From Prevotellaceae bacterium UBA2757 (GTDB lineage Bacteria > Bacteroidota > Bacteroidia > Bacteroidales > Bacteroidaceae), in contig DEJD01000122.1 of NCBI GenBank assembly GCA_002353215.1, positions 1 through 13,456 of the forward strand: 13,456 nt of DNA. The letters run 5' to 3'. Positions 6,975 through 13,456 of the stretch are shown one piece after another. The position numbers and the translations under genes were made by a program. Position 1 is the first letter of the stretch. Each line of letters begins with the position of its first letter. The notes under the pieces are model-generated. The model saw only the letters and a list, made by a program, of their open reading frames with translations. It ran no database searches and was not told where the DNA came from.

Positions 6975-8456
6975 TTATTTTCTCCAGAAAGTTCTTGTGA
7001 ACAGAATCATGATAGGGAATATCTCCAAACGTCCGATGAGCATAAGGAAAGAGCACATCATCTTGGCGAATGGGGTAAGGATAGCCCAAGAGTGAACAGG
7101 TCCATAGTAGCCCATACCTGGTCCTACATTACTTATACTTGACATAGCAAGTCCGAAGGCTTCGTAGTAATCAAATTTCGGGTGAACATCATTAGGAGTT
7201 ACACCAAAAAGAGCGAGGATGAATGCACCCACAAAGAGAGAACCCACGAAGAGAGTGATGAAGCCAATAAGAGTCTGTGTGATTGATGGTGACATGACTG
7301 CTCCGTTGATTCTTACTGGCATTATAGCCCTCGGATGAAGGATGTGTGTAAATTCGTTTTTAAGAATTCTGTATATGATACTTAGTCGGATACACTTGAA
7401 ACCACCACTAGTGCTACCTGAGCAGGCTCCAGCAAACATGACAAAGAGGATGATTGGCATGAGTTGTACGGGCCAGAGTGTGTAATCGCACGAAGCTAAA
7501 CCTGTTGTTGTCTGCATGGAAACAACTGTGAAGATGCTTTCGCGGAAGGCAAGTTCTACGTCGTGTGACGGGTTGTAGAATGTCAAGGTAGTCGTGCAGA
7601 CAAATGTTGCAGCAAAGACGATGAAAAGGTAAGCCCTTGCTTCAGCATCGCGCAAGAAGGAACGGATTCGTCCTTTCAGAATGGTGTAATAAATTAATGT
7701 GTAGTTTATTCCTGAGACGAGCATGAAGAAGGTGAGTACATACTCGATGGCTGGTGAGTTGTAAACATCGTGGAGGAGGGCTGAATGAGTTCCGTAACCG
7801 CCTGTGGCAGTTGTGGCGAAAGAATAGTTTATGGCATCAAACCAACCCATTCCGCAGATTACTAATGAGAGGATACACAGAATAGTGAGCATGATGTAAA
7901 CAGAGCCAATCCATCGGGCTGTTACGGATATGCGAGGATGTACTTTGTCGTGCAATGGTCCTGTGCTTTCTGCCGCAAACAGTTTTACTTCACCTATGCC
8001 AAAGGCAGGCAGAATGGCGATGGTGAAAAAGATGATTCCGATACCGCCTACCCATTGAGTAAGGCTTCGCCAGAAGAGAATTCCCTTGGGTAAGCTGTCG
8101 ATGTCATCGAGGATTGTAGCACCAGTAGAAGTGAAACCGGACATAGTTTCGAAGAAGGCACTTGCCACATCTGGAACGATTCCTGAGATGAGGAACGGCA
8201 ACATTCCAATTAGAGTGAAAATAATCCAAACGCTTGAAACGATGATGTAACCGTCTTTTCTGCTCATATTTGTGCCTGAGTCCTTACCTGTATAGTATCC
8301 GATGCAGCCGAGAATTAAAGAGATGATAATCGGAGGTGTGAATTCCATCACACCTTCGCCATAGAGCCAGCTGACAAACTGACACAAGCACATCAGGCCT
8401 GCCTCAATATATAACAGGGAACCAATGACTTTTAATATGAGTCTCCAGTTTATCAC
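6975..8456 (-). CDS. trkH: Trk/Ktr potassium uptake channel subunit TrkH
   Basis: TrkH is the membrane subunit of a potassium uptake system gated by the TrkA ring. It has 493 residues and four M1-P-M2 repeats with degenerate selectivity-filter loops: STGAT (110-114), TATGGYGTH (216-224), TTTGLAS (316-322) and SNVGPGMG (442-449). Each keeps the key filter glycine. The segment FAGACSGSTSGGFKC (341-355), before the fourth repeat, matches the TrkH intramembrane gating loop. The start codon is GTG (8454-8456): an in-frame TAA lies directly upstream and the next Met is at residue 22, within the first membrane region, so GTG is well supported. It follows trkA by 18 bases and precedes pyrH by 15, fitting a single transcript. 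Confidence 0.95.
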   Translation of the reverse strand: MINWRLILKVIGSLLYIEAGLMCLCQFVSWLYGEGVMEFTPPIIISLILGCIGYYTGKDSGTNMSRKDGYIIVSSVWIIFTLIGMLPFLISGIVPDVASAFFETMSGFTSTGATILDDIDSLPKGILFWRSLTQWVGGIGIIFFTIAILPAFGIGEVKLFAAESTGPLHDKVHPRISVTARWIGSVYIMLTILCILSLVICGMGWFDAINYSFATTATGGYGTHSALLHDVYNSPAIEYVLTFFMLVSGINYTLIYYTILKGRIRSFLRDAEARAYLFIVFAATFVCTTTLTFYNPSHDVELAFRESIFTVVSMQTTTGLASCDYTLWPVQLMPIILFVMFAGACSGSTSGGFKCIRLSIIYRILKNEFTHILHPRAIMPVRINGAVMSPSITQTLIGFITLFVGSLFVGAFILALFGVTPNDVHPKFDYYEAFGLAMSSISNVGPGMGYYGPVHSWAILTPFAKMMCSFLMLIGRLEIFPIMILFTRTFWRK

Positions 8457-8474
8457 TTATTTATCTGTTTTGTT

Positions 8475-9854
8475 TTATTTGAAAAGTTTGTCCAACTTCT
8501 TCAGGGTGTTGCCTATGCAGAAAGCGACAACTTTGTCGCCAGCTTTTATCTGAGTCTTACCGCTAATAAGCATTGATTTGCCGTCGCGCACCATTCCACC
8601 AAGGTTGACACCATATGGGATGTCGAGTTCCATAATAGGTTTCTTGGTTACTTTCGAGTTTGGTTTTACAACGAACTCTGCCACATCGGCATCTGCAAAC
8701 GAAAGCATCTTGACATTATCTACATCGCTCTTCAGCAGCATTTGGTAAATGTGGCTGGCTGCAATCATCTTCTTGTTTATGATGGTACCTACATCAAGGT
8801 CTGTAGCCATATCGAAATAGCCGAGATTTTCCACCTGGGCAATAGTCTTGCGAACCCCCTTTCGCCGTGCTGCAACACAGGCGAGGATGTTTTCCTCATC
8901 GTTGTTGGAAAGTGCTATGAAAGCCTCAAGATTATTAAAACCTTCGTCTGCCAAAACGTCCATGTCGTATCCTTCACCATTGATGATGAGGGTGCGCGAA
9001 CGGGTCAGCCCTCCCAATTGCAGACAACGCTCATGACTCGGTTCTATAATTTTAAGAGTAAGATCTTCTGGCAGGGTCCAGTCAGTCCGGACTGAAAGTT
9101 TTCCTCCGCCAATGATTACTCCGTGTTTTACTTGCGGATAACTGTCCTTGCCAGACAAATGGCGGATTTGTTCGAGTCCTTCACGGGTTGTCATGAAGAA
9201 TACCAAGTCACGAGGTAGAATCTTCTCCTCACCATAAGGTACAACTGTTTCTGCACCTCTTCGGATAGCTACTACGTGGAAATGGTGACCATAGGTTATA
9301 CCGATTTCTTTCAGTGTGCGGCCTACGAGCATGTTGTTCTCGTTCCGTATTTCCTTGTCGTAGAGTGGGGTGGAATCGTGCATTTTCACGCTGAGCATGA
9401 CAAGGTCGCCATCGTTGAATTCCCACAACTGTCGTACCCAACTGTAGCGGGCTGATGCAGCTATGTCTCTGGCTGCTAACAACTCAGGATAGATGAGTGA
9501 GTCGATGCCTGATTGAGTGAACAGTTTTCTGTTTTCAGGCTTCATGTATTCGTAGTTGTCCACTCGTGCTACAGTCTTCTTGGCTCCCAGCTGCTTTGCT
9601 AAAGAGGCGCAAGTGAGGTTCTCGCTTTCGTTTGGAGTGACAGCAATGAACAGGTCGGCATCCTTCACACCTGCATCCTTCAAAGCTTCTATGCTTGAAG
9701 GTGGTTTAGGCAGAGTCATGATGTCGAGTGTGGAGTTGAGGCGAACCAACTTTTCCACATCTTCGTCCATGAGAACTACATTCATGTTGTCGTTTGAGAG
9801 CAGTCGTGCCAAGTGGGTACCCACTGCTCCTGCGCCAGCTATAATTATCTTCAT
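8475..9854 (-). CDS. trkA: Trk system potassium uptake regulatory protein TrkA
   Basis: TrkA is a cytosolic nucleotide-binding regulator that assembles on TrkH and controls potassium flux. At 459 residues it has the usual tandem layout: TrkA-N (1 to about 125), TrkA-C (about 140-225), a second TrkA-N (about 243-365) and a second TrkA-C (about 377-455). The first Rossmann fold has an intact GAGAVG (7-12) and an acidic strand end (VLMDED, 27-32). The second reads GGGKLS (249-254), with Ser in place of the third glycine. The first fold also has PKPPSS (49-54) where a G-x-x-T/S-S loop is common. The ATG overlaps the dxs stop by 4 nt (ATGA), so translation is probably coupled to dxs. The pairing with the adjacent trkH makes the assignment firm. 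Confidence 0.95.
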   Translation of the reverse strand: MKIIIAGAGAVGTHLARLLSNDNMNVVLMDEDVEKLVRLNSTLDIMTLPKPPSSIEALKDAGVKDADLFIAVTPNESENLTCASLAKQLGAKKTVARVDNYEYMKPENRKLFTQSGIDSLIYPELLAARDIAASARYSWVRQLWEFNDGDLVMLSVKMHDSTPLYDKEIRNENNMLVGRTLKEIGITYGHHFHVVAIRRGAETVVPYGEEKILPRDLVFFMTTREGLEQIRHLSGKDSYPQVKHGVIIGGGKLSVRTDWTLPEDLTLKIIEPSHERCLQLGGLTRSRTLIINGEGYDMDVLADEGFNNLEAFIALSNNDEENILACVAARRKGVRKTIAQVENLGYFDMATDLDVGTIINKKMIAASHIYQMLLKSDVDNVKMLSFADADVAEFVVKPNSKVTKKPIMELDIPYGVNLGGMVRDGKSMLISGKTQIKAGDKVVAFCIGNTLKKLDKLFK

Positions 9855-11761
9855 AACAGTTTTGCTATGCTTTCTGCATCCATTCCGCAGATTTTATATA
9901 ATTCTTGTACTGTTCCGTGTTCTACGAATTTATCGGGCATACCTACCCTGATTACTTCGATATCTCTGTAGCCTTGGTCGGCGAAGAACTCCAATACAGC
10001 AGAACCCAGTCCGCCTTCAATTACTCCGTCTTCTACGGTTATGACTCGTTTGAACTTCTTTCCTACTTCGTGTAGGATGTTCTCGTCGATTGGTTTAAGA
10101 AATCGCATGTCGTAGTGTGCCACACTCTTAGTGTGTCCAGCCTTCATCTCTGCAATGAGGATTCCCTTCGCAGCCTCCATTCCGATTGGTCCGAGGGAAA
10201 GGATGCAGACTTCTGCCTTGCCTTCCTCTTCGCTTCTCAGTTTCACGCCTTTGCCTACAGGTATGGCTTCAAATTCGCAACGCCAATCAACCACAGAGCC
10301 ACAACCTCGAGGATAGCGGATTACAACTGTTCCCATGTCCTTCTGTTGTGCTGTGTACATCATACGACGGAGTTCTGGTTCGTTGAGTGGTGAACAAATT
10401 GTCAGGTTCGGTATCGGCCTCAGAAACGCAAGGTCGAATGCTCCATGATGTGTCGGTCCGTCTTCACCCACTATTCCAGCTCTGTCGAGACAAATTACCA
10501 TGTTGAGTTTCATTATTGCAGCATCGTGGATGATGTTGTCATAAGCCCTTTGCATGAAACTTGAATATATATTGCAGAAGGGAAGGAGTCCGTCTTTTGC
10601 CATTCCGCCTGAGAATGTAATGGCATGTCCCTCAGCGATTCCTACATCAAAGGTGCGTTCTGGCATAGCCTTCATCATTATGTTCATCGAACAGCCTGTT
10701 GGCATTGCCGGAGTGACTCCTACTATGCGTGGATTCTTTTGTGCCAGTTCGAGCAGAGTGATACCGAAAACGTCTTGAAAACGTGGTGGATGCGGTGCCC
10801 CGTCGTCCTTGTGTATCAGTTCGCCTGTGTCGAAATCAAACTTGCCAGGCGCGTGCCATATGGTCGCATCCTGTTCTGCAGGAGCATATCCCTTTCCTTT
10901 GGTAGTTATAACGTGGAGAATCTTCGGGCCAGTCATGTCTTTTATGATGTTGAACACGCGAACCAGTTCCTTGACATCATGTCCGTCAACGGGACCGAAG
11001 TATCGGATATCCATACCTTCAAAAATGTTCTGTTGACGGGTCAGCAGGGATTTTACACTGTTGTTAAAACGAATGAGTCCCTTGCGGCGGTTTTCTGTCA
11101 ACAGTCCCCAACTGGTCAGTTTGCGTGCCAGTCGGTGACGAATGTTGTTGTATGTGCTGTTTGTACTGAGTTGGAGCAAATATTTGCGCATTCCGCCAAC
11201 ACTCTTGTCTATTGACATGTGGTTGTCGTTCAGAATGATAAGCATGTCGTTCGGAATAGCTCCTGCATTGTTTATGCCTTCGAAGGCAAGACCTCCACTC
11301 ATTGCTCCATCACCGATTACGGCTACTACTCTTCGTTTCTCCCCAAGGAGTCGGGCACTTACCGCCATTCCCAATGCTGCTGAAATAGAATTGCTGGCAT
11401 GTCCGCAGCAAAATGTGTCGTATTCGCTTTCAGAAGGGAATGGAAATGGTTTCAGACCATGCAGTTTCCTGTTTGTGCAAAATTTGTCGCGACGACCTGT
11501 CAGTATCTTGTGTCCGTAAGCCTGATGCCCCACATCCCACACTATACGGTCGTTGGGCGTGTTATATACATAATGAAGTGCCACAGTGAGTTCTACTGTA
11601 CCGAGACTTGCTCCCAAGTGTCCAGGATTTTCTGCCAGCTCCTCCAATATGTCAGTTCGCAATTCTTCGCATACAGTTGGCAATTCGTCGAGTTTCAATT
11701 TGCGCAAGTCTGTAGGAGAATCAATATGTGACAAATATTTATATTCAATCTTATCGCCCAT
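9851..11761 (-). CDS. dxs: 1-deoxy-D-xylulose-5-phosphate synthase
   Basis: DXS condenses pyruvate and glyceraldehyde 3-phosphate with thiamine diphosphate, the first step of the MEP pathway to isoprenoids (undecaprenyl carrier, quinones) and of the DXP branch to thiamine and pyridoxal. At 636 residues it is full length. It shows [10 protein letters not shown] (76-85), the TPP motif GDGAMSGG (150-157) ending at NDN (178-180), the FDVGIAEGH motif with the catalytic Glu (371-379), [10 protein letters not shown] (400-409) in the pyrimidine domain and [15 protein letters not shown] (426-440). The residue after the catalytic Ala-Glu is Gly rather than the usual Gln; I recall this in other Bacteroidota, so it is probably a lineage trait. 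The start is an ATG in a leader with a TAATTTTG box about 25 bases upstream. It is first in the operon. Confidence 0.96.
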   Translation of the reverse strand: MGDKIEYKYLSHIDSPTDLRKLKLDELPTVCEELRTDILEELAENPGHLGASLGTVELTVALHYVYNTPNDRIVWDVGHQAYGHKILTGRRDKFCTNRKLHGLKPFPFPSESEYDTFCCGHASNSISAALGMAVSARLLGEKRRVVAVIGDGAMSGGLAFEGINNAGAIPNDMLIILNDNHMSIDKSVGGMRKYLLQLSTNSTYNNIRHRLARKLTSWGLLTENRRKGLIRFNNSVKSLLTRQQNIFEGMDIRYFGPVDGHDVKELVRVFNIIKDMTGPKILHVITTKGKGYAPAEQDATIWHAPGKFDFDTGELIHKDDGAPHPPRFQDVFGITLLELAQKNPRIVGVTPAMPTGCSMNIMMKAMPERTFDVGIAEGHAITFSGGMAKDGLLPFCNIYSSFMQRAYDNIIHDAAIMKLNMVICLDRAGIVGEDGPTHHGAFDLAFLRPIPNLTICSPLNEPELRRMMYTAQQKDMGTVVIRYPRGCGSVVDWRCEFEAIPVGKGVKLRSEEEGKAEVCILSLGPIGMEAAKGILIAEMKAGHTKSVAHYDMRFLKPIDENILHEVGKKFKRVITVEDGVIEGGLGSAVLEFFADQGYRDIEVIRVGMPDKFVEHGTVQELYKICGMDAESIAKLL

Positions 11762-11784
11762 TGCTTTGTTGTTCTTTCAAACTG

Positions 11785-11792
11785 CAAAATTA
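11785..11792 (-). promoter_or_regulatory. Candidate -7 box of the dxs operon promoter
   Basis: On the minus strand this reads TAATTTTG, an exact match to TAnnTTTG, ending 23 bases before the dxs ATG. No TTTG is found 19-21 bases further upstream; the nearest T-rich stretch (TTTATT) is closer than expected. The box is plausible because it is the only good match before the operon, but the -33 element is weak. A short leader of roughly 15-20 bases is implied. Confidence 0.45.
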
Positions 11793-11925
11793 GGAATTAT
11801 TATTGAATAAACTCTCAGTAAAACCCATAAATGTTATAAATAATGAAAGAAACTGACTATTCTCTGTGTTAAGGGAATTAAAATTGTCCGTTAATGAAAT
11901 TGTTTGACGTAAAAAAAACCAAGAC

Positions 11926-11951
11926 TGACAAAATGTCACAGGTTTGTGTCA
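11926..11951 (+). promoter_or_regulatory. Palindrome TGACA-AAA-TGTCA plus extra TGTCA, candidate groE operator
   Basis: TGACA (11926-11930) and TGTCA (11934-11938) form a perfect inverted repeat with a 3-nt spacer. A further TGTCA copy lies at 11947-11951, so the array flanks and overlaps the groES -33 TTTG (11943-11946). The position is typical of a regulator-binding site. The regulator is unknown to me, and CIRCE/HrcA can be excluded by sequence. Heat-shock control is inferred from the position and the genes served. Confidence 0.4.
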
Positions 11952-11975
11952 TTTTTCTTGCTGGCATACTATTTG
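11943..11975 (+). promoter_or_regulatory. groESL promoter (Bacteroidota -33/-7 type)
   Basis: TTTG at 11943-11946 is followed after 21 bases by ACTATTTG (11968-11975), one mismatch from TAnnTTTG; the preceding base gives TA with a spacing one base longer. This agrees with the consensus of the primary Bacteroidota sigma factor (TTTG, 19-21 bases, TAnnTTTG). Transcription would start near 11980, giving an A-rich leader of about 50 bases before the groES ATG. Confidence 0.55.
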
Positions 11976-12031
11976 AAGATATATGGCAGACAAACTTAAG
12001 CAAACTCATAATCCTAAAAACAATATCAACT

Positions 12032-12304
12032 ATGAACATTAAACCATTGGCAGACAGAGTACTAATCCTGCCTGCAAAAGCAGAAGAAAAGACAGTTGGA
12101 GGAATCATTATTCCTGACACAGCTAAAGAAAAGCCTTTGAAGGGCGAAGTAGTTGCAGTGGGCAACGGAACAAAAGACGAAGAAATGGTGCTGAAAGTAG
12201 GCGACCATGTTCTCTACGGAAAGTATTCTGGTACAGAAATCGAAGTGGCAGATGAGAAGTATCTCATCATGCGTCAGTCTGATGTACTCGCAGTACTTGG
12301 ATAA
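12032..12304 (+). CDS. groES: Co-chaperonin GroES (Hsp10)
   Basis: GroES is the heptameric lid of the GroEL folding chamber in the cytosol. The 90-residue protein has the family length and begins with [25 protein letters not shown] (about 28-40) is the mobile loop that contacts Gro[12 protein letters not shown] (about 42-51) is the conserved core strand, and the C-terminus is [13 protein letters not shown]. The frame is open upstream to an ATG at 11894, but the added 46 residues do not look like GroES and would begin upstream of the predicted transcription start, so the ATG at 12032 is chosen. It is followed after 48 A-rich bases, with no terminator, by groEL, forming the classical groESL operon. 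Confidence 0.97.
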   Translation: MNIKPLADRVLILPAKAEEKTVGGIIIPDTAKEKPLKGEVVAVGNGTKDEEMVLKVGDHVLYGKYSGTEIEVADEKYLIMRQSDVLAVLG

Positions 12305-12340
12305 GGCAGAAAGAATTACACAACATTTACAAACAACTAA

Positions 12341-13456
<1,116 letters not shown>

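Larger units (their letters stand above)
11762..12031. promoter_or_regulatory. Divergent dxs / groES intergenic region
   Basis: These 270 bases separate the leftward dxs operon from the rightward groESL operon and are AT-rich. The dxs side contains the TAATTTTG box. The groES side contains the TGACA/TGTCA palindrome and a -33/-7 promoter pair, each listed separately. The central part (about 11795-11920) shows no open frame that looks coding, no terminator and no recognisable RNA. No CIRCE sequence (TTAGCACTC-N9-GAGTGCTAA) is present. Confidence 0.7.

Noticed and set aside
10625..11215. 196-codon open frame on the plus strand inside dxs
   Set aside because: It is antisense to conserved DXS motifs and shows no family features. 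Similar long antisense frames inside dxs, trkA and the secreted-protein gene were rejected for the same reason.
11962..11977. Sigma-54-like element (TGGCAT-N5-TTTGAA) before groES
   Set aside because: The essential GC of the -12 part is absent (GA instead). The same bases fit the common Bacteroidota -33/-7 promoter better. It is worth remembering only if rpoN control of groE is found.
11894..12031. 46-residue N-terminal extension of groES from an upstream ATG
   Set aside because: The extension does not resemble GroES, would begin upstream of the predicted promoter, and the conserved start [10 protein letters not shown] lies at 12032.
11762..12031. CIRCE/HrcA operator before groESL
   Set aside because: Searched by eye for TTAGCACTC and GAGTGCTAA and found no match on either strand.

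Overview
The window reads as a chromosomal segment of a Bacteroidota bacterium, most likely Bacteroidales and probably Prevotellaceae (Prevotella or a close relative). The evidence is the gene content, the protein sequences, the TTTG / TAnnTTTG-type promoter elements with A-rich leaders and no Shine-Dalgarno sequences, and a large secreted protein with a T9SS-like C-terminal tail. The genus is an inference; the order is fairly secure. No mobile element, CRISPR array, tRNA or rRNA was seen.

Left part (1-3880, + strand): a short leader, then a 1227-residue exported protein. It has a signal peptide, an N-terminal beta-rich domain, three copies of a galactose-binding-like (CBM-like) beta-sandwich module separated by helical linkers, and a short C-terminal tail like those that send proteins through the type IX secretion system. 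A strong intrinsic terminator follows. Next, also on +, is the ribosome-associated GTPase HflX, starting at TTG just downstream of a TAnnTTTG box. Its last codons form part of a perfect 15-bp terminator hairpin.

Middle part (5290-11761, - strand): a tight five-gene operon read right to left: dxs, trkA, trkH, pyrH and a PAP2-family membrane phosphatase/phosphotransferase. Junctions are a 4-nt ATGA overlap, 18 nt, 15 nt and a 1-nt TGATG overlap, so co-transcription and partial translational coupling are likely. The operon combines isoprenoid precursor synthesis (dxs), a complete two-part potassium uptake system (trkA regulator, trkH channel), UMP kinase for UTP, CTP and UDP-sugar supply, and a PAP2 enzyme that probably acts on a lipid-linked phosphate. 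A common theme could be the cell envelope (undecaprenyl carrier and nucleotide sugars), but that is inference.

Right part (11762-13456, + strand): a 270-nt divergent intergenic region, then groES and the first 368 codons of groEL, which runs off the window. The groES promoter has recognisable -33 TTTG and -7 elements. A perfect TGACA-AAA-TGTCA palindrome lies next to the -33 box, with a further TGTCA copy downstream. There is no CIRCE element, so this palindrome is the best candidate for the heat-shock operator.

Most of the window is core genome. The items most worth a second look are the groE promoter palindrome, the three-module secreted protein, an Asn-to-Cys change in a conserved PyrH loop, an expanded insertion in HflX, and the PAP2 gene coupled to pyrH.
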